From Ischnura elegans (taxonomy: Eukaryota > Arthropoda > Insecta > Odonata > Coenagrionidae), in assembly GCF_921293095.1 (NCBI RefSeq), contig NC_060259.1, positions 42,885,812 through 42,949,811 of the forward strand: DNA of 64,000 nucleotides. The letters are read 5' to 3'. Numbering within the stretch: the first letter of the stretch is position 1; the number at the start of each line of letters is the position of its first letter. A program made the translations under genes and the position numbers. The notes under the pieces are model-generated. The model saw only the letters and a list, made by a program, of their open reading frames with translations, did not search any database and was not told where the DNA came from. Shown here piece by piece: positions 37,370-48,064 of the stretch.

Positions 37370-38800
37370 CTGAAGCAGGTCCCTCATAATACTTTTGTAT
37401 GAGAGGCAAAACAGACTTTAAAATGTGGCTAATAGAAGAATAATGACTGCCAAATTCATGGGCTAGAACCTTTCCGGAATCATTTTATTTCATTTTATTT
37501 TTTTTAAGCATCTCATGAGATCACTAGTAGATGCATCAATACAGTCAGATAATAAGGAAATAATAATATAAACTGGAATCCCTTAGTAGAATTGAGGATT
37601 TCTATGTAAAATATTATGCGTTTGACACAGATTTCCTTTATTTTCTTTCCTCATCCTTTGAATGGTCTGAGGAATCACTACAGACACTTTCAAATGACAA
37701 ATTCAAGTTTTTATTGGAGGTACAATCACGAACGTCACTTTCAAAATTTTTGGCAAGGGTGGGCAAAGCAAGAGACTAATTTTCAACTTTGACTGGAGAA
37801 GTTGCAATTGTTCTAGCACAGCCACTTGTTACTTAGCGCATATTGCTTCTATATATATATATATGTACTTCATTCGAGTCAGTACTTTTCTGTAGAAGTG
37901 GGAGCCTCACTTGTGCTAGGAAGAATGTAGTCCTCATGCATCAATTGATTCGAATTATCATCATCAGCCTTCACATTATCCTCTCTGGGGATAGCATGGT
38001 CTATTCGCACCTCCTTGGGTTCATCATGGTTCTGGAGGAGTTGAAGAATTTTTCTCATCACAATTACAGGGCAACCAGGAGAAACTGATATGTTCCGATG
38101 TTGGCATTATTCTTTTTCCTTATCCTCAAATGGCATCCCATCATTTTCCAGTACATGTAGTATTCTGCGTCCTCTTCCAACTGTAAGGCATTAGTGAAAA
38201 ATATACTAAAAACACAAATCAATACCTAGATGATTACGATCGCAGAGAATTAAATCGATGGCTTTGTTTTAAAATGGTTATCAATTAGTAAAATTATTCG
38301 ACATATTCTCAATAGTTATTCATTTTCAAGTAAAACCCTCCATATACCTACGAGATAATAGAGAGAGACTATACTTGCCACAAAGAACTATTAACAATGT
38401 GAATTCACGAGAAAAATAATATTTTCAACTAAATCTGTCTGAAAGGATTGTACTTCCACTATGCCAGCAAAAGCAAAGATCAATCTAAATTGTACCTATG
38501 CAGAGATGAATAATCTTAAATAATTATTGGATTGAAAGTAGTGGTTCATTGATTGTCCAGATAGGGTAGATATGTACACAGGCCGTGAAAATAATGTTCC
38601 ATTTACTTACATTGAAATGGCCAGCACAGCAGTGAGAAGGGTTAATGCTGACAAAGGCATCTTCTTTAAATCTCTTCGTGCCGCTATAAGAGCCACTTTT
38701 TCCGCGAATCTGGTGTAATTGGTTTGTTTACAAAAGCTTAATCCGGCGTTGAATTCATTTTGATGGATACACAATGGCATGAAACAGTATTCTTTCGATC
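37370..38800 (-). pseudogene. THAP-domain transposase relic
   Basis: Exon 1 (38800-38611) has CFMPLC (zinc ligands CxxxC), then DSRKKWLL in another frame, then AARRDLKKMPLSA, and after a one-base loss PSHCCAGHFN, which matches the CxxH ligand pair of THAP. A GTAAGT donor follows 38611. A TTACAG acceptor precedes 38180, and the phase fits: LEEDAEYYMYWKMMG, the THAP tail. Further down come an acidic linker (frame to 37879), a Ser-rich piece near 37650-37720 and FGSHYSSISHILKSVLPLIQ near 37400-37470, which is HTH-like. At least three frameshifts plus stops make it dead. A hAT MITE interrupts it at 37165. I found no DDE domain. Confidence 0.7.
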
Positions 38801-39194
38801 CCTTTTCGCCAATCTTATCTTCGAAACACGTATTATTTCTTCCATAACGCACTTCAATGTAAATTTGCTTGAAAAACACTATTTTACGGCACATACAAGG
38901 CACACAATGCCGTAACTACGAATGTAAACAAAGTTTCGGTTGCTATGAAGTGATGTTTGAAAGAGAAGCAGAGATTTTAAAATATATGATAAATATATAT
39001 ATAATACAGATATGTGTATCTGTATATGATGTATACCAGAATCTTTAAAATATACAATTATTATCCTTATGGTGTAACCATGGATCATCAGACATGTATA
39101 AAATATGTATGATATACAGATTTGCAAATATGTATACCGATGTATTTCGAAATCTTAAAAATATACAGATATAATCCTTTTTGTGCTACTAGGG

Positions 39195-39315
39195 TTAGAG
39201 CACTTCTTTTTTTCTTTTTTTTTTTTTTATAGCTGTAAACGGCTGATGTCCTAACACCCCCTGCCACACGCCTTTTAGGCGGCTTGCGGGGTATTATGTA
39301 GATGTAGATGTAGAT
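39195..39315 (+). mobile_element. CR1-like LINE 3' end, right half
   Basis: AACACCCCCTGCCACACG, GCGGGGTATTATGTAGATG and the ATGTAG tail match the 3'UTR at 4190-4245. It continues the LINE interrupted at 35900, so the two halves define the insertion site of the transposon. Confidence 0.85.
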
Positions 39316-39702
39316 TAGTTATATTTCTAGTCCTTCCTCCAGATATTTTTGGTATCATATGGATATCGTCAGCAGGAGCTGAATCTCACGGTGACCACCC
39401 GAGTCGCTGACTTCAGCCTCTTTCATAACCCGCTTTACGAATACTTCAGCTCAATAATTACAGTTACAATATTTATCCAATAGCTTTATGAATGGGACAA
39501 ATTATCATGCAGAATAACATTAAATAGGTACATATACTAATGAACGATAAATTCTTGACAGGGTTACTTCGAGCAAAATTAATCAAATAACCTCTCAACA
39601 AAACAGGCAGCATTTGGGGAGACAGAATAAGGAGTATTTGGGGTATTTGGAGGAGGCGACCGACAGCTAAGGACATTTGCTCCATGAGGGAAGGGTGTGG
39701 AG
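39316..39702. other. no gene recognised
   Basis: Unassigned DNA between the LINE tail and a hAT MITE. Confidence 0.4.
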
Positions 39703-40199
39703 CAGGGGTTCCCAAAGTGGACGCTACCGCCCCCTGTTGCTCTAGTATAAGGGGGCGAAAAGTGCCAAGGGGGCGGCAGGAGGGCGCCGGAGGGTCCTGA
39801 CAAATGCGAAGGTTCCGTAACCTTCCTTTTGTCTTCGTTTTCAAGCTTCACTTCTAAAGTTTACTTTGTTTCCCGCATATGGAAGTAATTTAAACCATGT
39901 GTTTCCTTACATTTTAAAGTAAGAACTGTTGAAAAATATTTCCAAGCCTTTCTTGCACAAGGGAAGCATTTGAAGGGGTTTAGTTTCATTTGGTCTATCG
40001 TTGGTACAACTTCACGACACAGGGAACTTAATTATTTATGCCATTTAATAAGTCATTGTTTTTAATTTAATTATTACAATGTTCCTCATTTGGTTAATTA
40101 GTATATGATTCTGATTATTATTTTAAAGATACCGATTAGGGGGGCGTTGAGCATAGGTTAATGGATCCATGGGGGCTCGAAAAAGTTTGGGAAACATTG
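39703..40199. mobile_element. hAT-like MITE (CAGGGGTTCCCAAA ends)
   Basis: About 497 bp. Left end CAGGGGTTCCCAAAGTGG, right end on minus CAATGTTTCCCAAACTTTTT. Flanking 8-mers GTGTGGAG and GAGTAGAG agree at 6 of 8. Such ends are typical of hAT/Charlie-like elements. No coding frame of note. Confidence 0.7.
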
Positions 40200-40207
40200 G
40201 AGTAGAG

Positions 40208-40445
40208 GGAAGGGTGGAGAGAAACCGGGCGTCGACATTAGCCTACTCCTAACGAAAGGCGCCAAAGATACCACGGCTTAACGTTCCATCTGACCGACGG
40301 AGTACTGCATTTGAAATATCCTCCACAAAGTACTCCAGTAGAGATCGGGTAGCCTCTGAAAATCTCTACCACGACTGGGAATTGAACCCGGACCGTCTGG
40401 ATGGCAAGACAGCACTGTAGCCACCACACCAACCAGATCCGCATC
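40208..40445 (-). mobile_element. tRNA-headed SINE, family 1, second copy
   Basis: On minus the head is GATCTGGTTGGTGTGGTGGC, the B box GGGTTCAATTCCC, and the body GTTAAGCCGTGG, CGCCTTTCGTTAGGAGTAGG and TTTCTCTCCACCC. It is better preserved than the 4234-4536 copy. Confidence 0.8.
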
Positions 40446-40980
40446 ATGAATTTTAATCAGCAATGGGGAACTATTGCGGATTATACGAGGCCGCAACGGC
40501 GGATAAATCATGTGAGCTCGAAGATAAAGCCAGAGAGTTTCTGTTTGTACGGTTGTTATATCCGAAACTGCCATAAGATTTGGAAGAGAGGATATTAGTT
40601 TCGATGTCGGGGATATCAGAGCGTTAAGTTATGAGAAACCCTTGTTTCTAGCTCTGGAGGGCCTGGGATTTGGCTAAGCTTCTGATCATCACATGCGCGT
40701 AATCTCTATAAATTTACCAGGGGTGCATGTGACAGAGTCGTGAATGGTTTGTGATCATTTGAGCCGCTCTTGAGGTTGACACATGGTGTTCTCATTCCAT
40801 CTTCTCTCATCCAGAGGGTGGTGATCAAATTTCCGGCCAAGAGAGTGTTATCGCCCGAATTAAAACAACCACTCGCGTTGTCACGTGAATCAGTAATGGG
40901 AAATACGGAAAAGCTTTCATTCTGGAAAACATTCCTTGAAGGCCGTTTTACACGGGGCACGGAATTGCGCAGGTTAGAAC
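40446..40980. other. no gene recognised
   Basis: Unassigned sequence between a SINE and a hAT MITE. Opposing frames at 40706-41114 overlap the MITE and have no recognised domain. Confidence 0.4.
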
Positions 40981-41237
40981 CAGTGGCGGATACAGATGGG
41001 GGGCGCAGGGTGCGCCCCCCCCCCCTTACGGGTCCAGCTGTATTGCCGAGCATTGCAAAACCACATGTAACTTTTTTATATCATAAGATGGCATTGTCTT
41101 TTACATTTTTATAATCACTTTAAATAAAATTTTCATATACTTTGCCTGTGACTTGATCATCTCTTATTAACGTAAAAGTAAAGACAACTCAAGATATGTT
41201 GCGCTCCCCCCTTGAGTTTTTTCTGTATCCGCCACTG
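40981..41237. mobile_element. hAT MITE family E, copy 2
   Basis: 257 bp. Ends CAGTGGCGGATACAGATGGG and, on minus, CAGTGGCGGATACAGAAAAA. A perfect 8-bp target duplication, GTTAGAAC, lies at 40973-40980 and 41238-41245. Confidence 0.92.
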
Positions 41238-41606
41238 GTTAGAACTGCATTAATTAATTTCTAAAATGGCGTGGAATTGCGCGAATGCATGAACGAAATT
41301 AGAACGGGCTTTTTTGCCATCTCACGTCCACGCATTCTCACATGTGTTCTAGCAATTCACCGCTTTACACGACGCTATTTCGATAACTATGTGGTCAATT
41401 AAATGACGTTATAATCAAGTTATATTGTATGACTATTATATGCATGGATGTAATGCTAAGATTCGGAAGAAGAAATTGGAAACTCTGGCCAAAGCACATT
41501 TCCGCAAGGTTGATAGGTATCTACGAGGTCCATATTGGTTTGGGGGGAATTCATGGTAAACGATTCAGTAACCAATACTTCGGCTTACTAGCATTTAAAT
41601 AACCTG

Positions 41607-42449
41607 CAGTGAGGGGCAGTGTGGGGGTGATTGGGGGCCCTCGGCGAAGCTCATGATGGCGTCCCCTTACCAGGATTCGGGTATCTTCCCCTGGAAAATT
41701 TTAGAAAATTTGCAGGCCCGAAAATGGATTTTGACGCTATTCTCGCTTTTAAAAATCAGATGGAAGTTAATAAAATAATAGCAATTTTGTAAGAAAAAAT
41801 ACTATGAAAAGTGAGAAATTAGCAGCTTACAAAATTTAATGATAATTTATGGTACTATAATCTTTTATTTAGTGACTTTGTTTATTAAAACTGCGCTGAA
41901 AACAAAAACAAACTCTAAAATAACCTTTTCCCCGGCGTATTATGGCGGTGAATTCTTCTCGGGTTTCCATCCGGGTGAGCTCCATCTCCATCGCTGCCGA
42001 CGTTTCGATAGAATCCTTTTCTATCGTCATCAGGGCCGATGACGATAGAAAAGGATTCTATCGAAACGTCGGCAGCGATGGAGATGGAGCTCACCCGGAT
42101 GGAAACCCGAGAAGAATTCACCGTCTAAAATAACCGTTTCGAAAAGGTAACCCTATCAGAAAAAGCATCAGGTTCTTTTTTATCTTCTGACACTTTTATT
42201 TTATTCATTATACTAATACAATCTTTTTACACCAACTATGCATACTGAGTAAAGCAACTACTGAAGACATAGAATTTTATAATTGCAAAGAATTTGATTC
42301 CAGTGATCTGAGTCTTTTTTTTACTACAACTTTCATATACGCTTCACGATAGACGCGAGCGTTGTGGGGGCCCCCTACTTGTAAGCTACTACTAGCAAGC
42401 ACGGGGCCCTCGCCTATTGCCGACCAGCCGAACTGGCCAGACCGCCCCA
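41607..42449 (+). mobile_element. hAT-like family B, copy 2, with palindrome inserted
   Basis: The left portion is GGGTGATTGGGGGCCCTCGG and TGGAAAATTTTAGAAAATT. The right portion is CTTCACGATAGACGCGAG and GCCGACCAGCCGAACTGGCC, ending ACCGCCCCAG. Order matches 3083-4709 and 44261-44878. A 198-bp palindromic insertion splits it at 41926. Confidence 0.75.
41926..42123. mobile_element. foldback (palindromic) element 1
   Basis: Perfect 86-bp arms (41946-42031 and 42038-42123) flank a 6-base loop AGGGCC. A 20-bp unpaired left piece precedes the arms. The 12-mer TCTAAAATAACC occurs on both sides (41914-41925, 42124-42135) and lies in the host family B element, so it is a target duplication. On minus the loop side reads CCCTGATGACGATAG, then CTATCGAAACGTCGG, like the CUGAUGA...GAAA core of hammerhead motifs in Penelope-like retroelements. 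It is non-coding; both strands give the same open frame simply because it is a palindrome. Confidence 0.85.
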
Positions 42450-44162
42450 GGGTGCAAGGTTAACAGGAGGATTGTGACGAGGCACTTTCATTGAAACATC
42501 GGCAGAAAAAACTGACCTATTGAAGTGCCATAGCAGCCTTCAGCACCCGATTCATTCCGGATCAACCTTTTCGTGTCTTACTAAAATCAAAATTTTAGAC
42601 ATCAGACTCGCCAGTATTCTTGTCATGTAAAAAATCTGTTTTCTGCATTCTGGCAGTTTCTAAATTTAGACAATTTTCGCACTCGACATTTCCTCGAAGA
42701 AGATACGACGATGAACTCATGATTTTTAGATTAAATTCTTTGCCTCATGAGGAAGACGATACGGGGGATTTGATTCGGGAGTAAAGCCTTGTGGTCAGGC
42801 TTCAGTACAACACTTCCTCTGGGTGGGTAGGCTAGAAGATTCTCAGAATACTGAATGCGTGACAATGACGGAATTTATGAAGATTGAGTTGTTTCGCATT
42901 AAATCTGTAAACTTGTTTGCATGAATTCTTGATCGTAGTGGCAACGGTTGTTGGAATCGATGTCTTAAAGAACAATGAAGGAAATGATGTACACATTAAT
43001 GCCATTAGCACTAGAAGTCTCTGTAAAAATAGTTCATTCACGACCGGGAAAATTAAAAACTTTGGTCGAATGCAGCGAATATAAACTAAAACTACTGAAT
43101 TACTACAATATCCGTCGCACCCAGAAGAAGTTGCAATAAAGGGCAAAAAAGTTTCAAAATTCACCAAGCTTTAATTTTGTGGGCATAATTAGTTAAACTG
43201 GTGAAAGAAAGTAATTGGTTCTATGTTTAGGTACTGTGTGTGCGTGAATGTTAACTTTATGTCCATTAGAGGTTGCTAAAAATGTATGTGAATATTGCTG
43301 ACATTGCCTCGTAATTTCGTTTCCTATGGGGATGAAACAACATATTGAGGAGATAAAATGAAACTACTGAAATTAATTACTCAGGGAATCGATTGTAAAT
43401 GTATGGTCCAAAGTAGAAATTACTTAATTCAAGAAATCGGAGTAAAAATGTAGTAATATATACTTGTACTTATGCGTCTAATTTTCACTAAAATGACGTC
43501 ATCAGTGGAGTTATTTGCGTTCATCCGGTATTCAGTCTGTCAAGAAAAAGTAGTTGAAAAAATTGGTGCTTAGTTCTTTTAATTTGAACAACCACAAAGT
43601 TACATCTAGATTCAAAAGGGACGCTGATTAACTCGATCAGTTTTGTAACCTGGGAGCACGCCCGCAGTCGGTGTAATGAAAACATTTTTTATTGGTGTCG
43701 GTGGATTATTTTTTCCTCGTACTAGAATCCTAAACGTAAGAGCGGTGTTAAATGCACTCACTGCTCGGTTCGTAGCCTATCATATATATTAATACAGAAA
43801 TGTCTTTTCTGTCATTCCGTATATGCTCCGTTAATACTGCACTTGCACTGCATGATATATGAAGTATCATTTAAAACCTAAAATCGCCGGCTTCTGACGA
43901 AAAATACAATATCAAAATTTAGTATTTACTCATTAATTTGCCTTCAAATTTTCGATTTTTCCATGACGATGACTCGCTGGAGGTATATCGATTCGACGCT
44001 TTTTTATTCTAAACTTCAAAAAACTGACAATGCCTTTCCAAACGACAAGAAAATAATTCCCGATCAAAGTGGCCTTTGCAATGACAATTAATAAAGCACA
44101 GGGTCAGATTCTTTAGAGAGCCGGCTTGTACTTGCCAGAACCTTGCCTTGTTTTTTCGTATG
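42450..44162. other. no gene recognised
   Basis: 1.7 kb, AT-rich. The 111-codon minus frame at 42832-43167 has no recognisable domain. Confidence 0.45.
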
Positions 44163-44250
44163 GACCAGGGGCGGTCTGGCCAGGTCGGCGGAAACAAAGA
44201 TCGCCCAGGGCCCCGAGCTAAGGGGCGCCCCAGAGTTCTCTGGATTCTAA
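44163..44250. mobile_element. hAT-like family B terminal fragment
   Basis: CAGGGGCGGTCTGGCCAGGT followed by CGGC and a GC-rich stretch ending GCGCCCCAGAG. It matches the terminal repeat of family B, but the body is missing. Confidence 0.5.
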
Positions 44251-44260
44251 ATAATACACT

Positions 44261-44878
44261 CAGAGGCGGTATGGGGTGATTGAGGGCCCTCGGCTGGGGC
44301 TCGTAAGGGTTTTTTACCCTTACCTATGGGTTTTCGGGGCTCCCCCCCCTCGGGAAATTTTTATGTAATCGCATGCCCGGAAATGGATTTTGACTCTATT
44401 CTGGCACTACAAAGCCAGATAGTAGTTAATAAAAAATAGCAATTTCTTTAGAAATAAATATAATTAAAAGCGAGAATTTCACAGCTTATAAAGTTTAGTA
44501 ATGTATTATGGATCTGTTATGTATTATTTAGTGTATTTTTTTCAAATAAACCGCGCTGAAATCTAAAAAAAATTCTAAAAGCCTTTTCGAATAGCCCTTT
44601 CAAAATCACCAAGTTCTCTTCTATCTTTTGACACCTATATTTTATTTTTTTATATAAGTAATCTTATTTCACAGAGTGTGCCGCAATAAAGCGGCCTATG
44701 AGAACGTAGGATTATATAACAGCAAAAAAACTTTGGTTCAAGTACTATTGGGTCTTTTTATTATACTTTTCAAACACGCTTCACGCGAAGACGCGATGGA
44801 TGCGAGCGTTGTGGGGGGGGGGCCTTGGCTAGGGGCCCCGGTGATCGCCGAACAGCCGACCTGGCCAGACCGCCCTTG
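44261..44878 (+). mobile_element. hAT MITE family B, complete copy
   Basis: 618 bp. Ends CAGAGGCGGTATGGGG and, on minus, CAAGGGCGGTCTGGCCAGGT. A perfect 8-bp duplication, AATACACT, lies at 44253-44260 and 44879-44886. This copy establishes the family's boundaries and hAT affiliation. No transposase is present. Confidence 0.92.
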
Positions 44879-44886
44879 AATACACT

Positions 44887-46304
44887 GCACAGTTCATAAC
44901 CCTCATAACCCTATGAGAGAGTCGTGTAGAGATCTGCCATCCCCGAGGACAGAGGACATGACCGTATGTCATGAAGCGGCCGGCATGCGCGGCGCGTCTC
45001 TCTCCTGTCCCACGCTTATTGTTAGACCAAATAGGACGACGAGTTCTTGTGAATCTCTCTCGTGAGAAGAGACCACGGTGGGAACCGCAAGTGCAACCGT
45101 GTATATATCAGTATATTTTGGGAAACTACTACAGATCATGTGTCATTCCATTTTTTCCCTCGTTCTACTCTTCCCTAAGTCTCCAGTTCCGTCGCGAAAC
45201 CCGATATCCCAGCAGGTGTTTCTGGGTAGTAGATAACTCAATTCATTCGTTGAGAAAAAATATCAGATTACAATGTTTGGGTTTAGTTACACATCTCAAC
45301 TGTCTTGAGTTTTTCACTGACAAGGGTGTATGGGGAATCAAATACCGTGGGACTCAAGAGGAGTCCACGGAAGGGAAGTAGAGATGAAATCGTTATTGGA
45401 GGGGGGAAGTTGCGCTCGCACAGCACAAAGGTTCTCTATTTTTCCTCACCGCGCGAAATCCTGAGTAGTTCAGTGAATGCTGGTTTGGTTAGTGAGAGAC
45501 TTTCATCCTCTTTAAAGTGCAAATATGAAACGTGTTTACAAAAGCGGTGCGCAGAAAAGAAATGAAAAGAAGAAAGAACTCTTTTAGGTTAATAATATCT
45601 CAATTAACCCGAGGGCTTGGCTGAACAAGAACAGAGGTTCCGGTATCGAGTTACTACACAGTGAAAGTTTAGATACAGATTCAAGTACTTTGGATTATTC
45701 GTATTTTCATTTAATAGCTCAAAAATACCGCCTTGTGACGCGCCTCGAGTCAACTTTCCGTGCGGTTCTTTCTTCTCTCCATTATCACGTTTATTTCTTA
45801 GTTCGTTTTTTTACATATATTTTCATTTTTTGTGCGCTTAGTTTCTATTTTAAAAATATTGCTCCAAACGCAAACAAAGTAAAGAAACGATCTACTATTG
45901 CATAACCTGCAGTGATACTCCTGATACCAGAGGCAGATCTAAGTTTGGACCAAGGGTGGGGGAGGGGAAATGTGTCCTAATATTTTACCTGTTATTTTCT
46001 ACTCCACCCGACAGTTTTAATTGATCAGCTGATTTATATGGACGAATCAAATTGTTAAACACTATTCTTAAAAAAAATAGTTTAAGATATGTTTGTTAAT
46101 TCAGGCTTAAATTTTTCTACAAAATTAGTTCCTCAATTTTTGCACAAGTTTTCATCTATACCTACATTAAAACAATAACCAACGAGTATGGATAAAAGCT
46201 AGATACTTGTGACTATAACTATATGCCATACAAAAATTAATCAGACATAGTTAATACATAACATCCAAAAGTTTATCTGGCCCTTAAGTGTGCTTTGTAA
46301 TATT
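44887..46304. other. no gene recognised; one 136-codon frame
   Basis: 44971-45381 (plus) is open for 136 codons but has no domain, no homologous copy in the window and no splice context. A chance frame is likeliest. The first 150 bases are GC-rich. The rest is unassigned. Confidence 0.4.
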
Positions 46305-46648
46305 TGACATTTTTACTTCTGCTTTTTGAAAGGGCTATTTGAAAAGGTTATTTTAGAGGTTTACTAAATTTCAGGGCATTTCTCAGGAACAAAAATCACT
46401 AAATAGATAATCGAACCATAATACATGATTAAATTTCACAAGCTGTGAAGTTCTCACTTTTCACAATAATATTCTAAAAAAATTTAATTTTTAAAAATTT
46501 TATCTTGTTTTTAAGAGCCAAAATAGCGTCAAAATCTATTTCCGGGCACGCAAATTCCATAAATTTTCAGGGGGGGTGGGGGAGGGGCAAATCTTCCGCT
46601 GAGGGGAGCTCCAGCCGAGGGACTCCCAATCACCTCGGGCCGCCCCTG
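46305..46648 (-). mobile_element. hAT-like family B, partial copy (left half)
   Basis: On minus it starts CAGGGGCGGCCCGAGGTGAT, then runs through the TCCGCGGAAG/GGGG tract, AAAATTTATGG, TTTTGACGCTATTTTGGC and CCTCTAAAATAACCTTTTC. The far terminus is missing. It helps show that the palindrome at 41926 is inserted in this family. Confidence 0.7.
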
Positions 46649-46814
46649 GTATGACAATTGTATGTAACATTTTCTAGAGTTCGCACTTTCCGCGATATTT
46701 ATGTTTGCGTTAAAGAAACTCATAACCGAAAAGTTACAGATGACAACATTGTTACTTTTAATATTTTCTTTAAAGCAGTTTTTAAATTGCGTGCCATCAT
46801 TCAGTAACGGACGT

Positions 46815-47440
46815 CAAGGGCGTACCCAGCAGGGGCGCAGCTACGAATTAAGGCTAGGGGGTTTTAGGCGCAGCTAATACTTTGGAGTGTGGGGTTATTG
46901 CATACCCGCCAGGGTAAGTGCGGGCGCCATCCTCCAGAACATTTTTAAGATTAATGGTTCAAAACGGCGAGTTTTACGGCTTTCTGAGGGATTTTAGATT
47001 AATCCGAACACACCTCTATAAGTATTACTAATCCATTAAGGAAAATTAATTAGACTTGAAAATTTCTCCGAGCTCTGGGGGGGGGGTTTATCCCCCAAAA
47101 CCCCCACCCCCTTCGCTGCGCCACTGGTATCCAGGATCATAATTGGGGGGGGGGGGGCAAGCCATAGTCTAGGGGAGGGCAAGACATGGTCTGAGGGGGG
47201 AAAGCCTTGGTCTAGGGGGTGGGGGCAAGCCAAGTTGTGACATTTGAAAAAGCAATTTTATTTTAGTTACTTACTTATCTTATACTAATAATTACACATC
47301 ATTTTTCGTGGGTTTAAAGAAAATTTGTTGAATACTTTCATTTCAATTCAGTAAGTACTGATTTTGCTTAAAGACTCCTGAGATTTTTGCTTCCAGAGGG
47401 GGGCAGCTGCCCCCCCTGACCCTCGCTGGGTACGCCCATG
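46815..47440 (-). mobile_element. hAT MITE family A, copy with nested family D MITE
   Basis: Ends CAAGGGCGTACCCAG at left and, on minus, CATGGGCGTACCCAGCGAGG. Flanking 8-mers ACGGACGT and ACAGACGT agree at 7 of 8. It is split at 46829 by a family D MITE. Internal text TTAGTTACTTACTTATCTTA and GGGGCAGCTGCCCC matches the copy at 15265. Confidence 0.85.
46830..47126 (+). mobile_element. hAT MITE family D, copy 2 (nested)
   Basis: 297 bp. Left end CAGGGGCGCAGCTACG, right end on minus CAGTGGCGCAGCGAAGG. Target duplication GTACCCAG/GTATCCAG (7/8) lies at 46822-46829 and 47127-47134, inside the family A terminus. Confidence 0.9.
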
Positions 47441-48060
47441 ACAGACGTCATGACTGTTCCTACTGGTACCAAACTCCCTTATTGTATTAATATATCTTAA
47501 AGTCTGTATTGTATTTATGTTTTTTTTTTATAACTTTGCCATGAAACAAGTATAAGGAAGGTACTTTATGATGCAAATTTTACTACATTTAAAATCCAGT
47601 TACACCGTTTCGTAAACTTATTTATTCTCTGAGATCGAGAAAGTGCGAAATTTTCGGACGAGTTACATAGTCTTACTGAGAACAATGCAGTATCACAACG
47701 TAGGCATTTCTTTGAATAGAAGTTATGAGAGAGCGATGACGGCCTTCAACCTGCCGCCCGACAAAGGAAAAAAATACGTCCATTGGCAAACCATAGTGCG
47801 TGAAACTCTTGCACTTGACGAAGGCCATCGACTTGAAGTTAATAAAAAATCTCAAATCGCGGCAAATTCTTGAAAACTAAATCTGCAGACTAATCTGAAA
47901 GCTATTCGGAAGCGGAAAAAGTAGCGTTGGTGTCATCTTGCATTGGAGTGAGGAGAATAACTAAATATAAGATTTCGTATGGGTACGCGGTTACCGCTTC
48001 ATTGAAGGGATGATCTCACAAGTGTGGAAAGACGGACTATTATCACTTCCTCATCGTGAT
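47441..48060. other. no gene recognised
   Basis: AT-rich, short frames only (for example 47643-47873 plus, with no recognisable domain). Confidence 0.4.
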
Positions 48061-48064
48061 CATC

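Larger units (their letters stand above)
35901..39194. mobile_element. 3.3-kb DNA transposon with long inverted repeats and a THAP gene relic
   Basis: The left end is CCCTAGTAGCACAAAAAGGA. The right end read on minus is identical for over 25 bases. Inverted similarity runs about 250 bp inward (35901-36255 against 38945-39194), including GATCCATGGTTACA and AAAGATTCTGGTAT, and is rich in TATACAGAT words. Flanking bases are TT on both sides, giving a 2-bp duplication. TA or CTAG are alternatives because the ends are palindromic. It sits inside a CR1-like LINE. The interior holds a broken THAP-domain gene on minus and a later hAT MITE. THAP domains occur in P, Kolobok and ISL2EU transposases. The 2-bp duplication would suit ISL2EU best, by inference. 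Confidence 0.85.

Noticed and set aside
37847..37864. Short (TA)n run as a promoter TATA element
   Set aside because: Simple repeat inside a transposon, with no gene start nearby.
38611..38660. Signal-peptide-like first exon (MPLSALTLLTAVLAIS then GTAAGT) of a secreted protein
   Set aside because: The hydrophobic run is a frameshifted reading of the THAP domain. The correct frame gives PSHCCAGHFN before the same donor and joins in phase to the THAP tail.
35901..39194. piggyBac assignment from the CCCTAG end
   Set aside because: Flanks are CGTT and TTAG, not TTAA on both sides, and the interior shows a THAP domain, which piggyBac transposases lack.
41915..42133. Overlapping near-identical open frames on both strands, possible gene pair
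   Set aside because: They are the same sequence read from the two arms of a perfect palindrome.
44971..45381. 136-codon frame as a possible gene
   Set aside because: No domain, no splice context, no copy elsewhere and mixed composition; best explained as chance.
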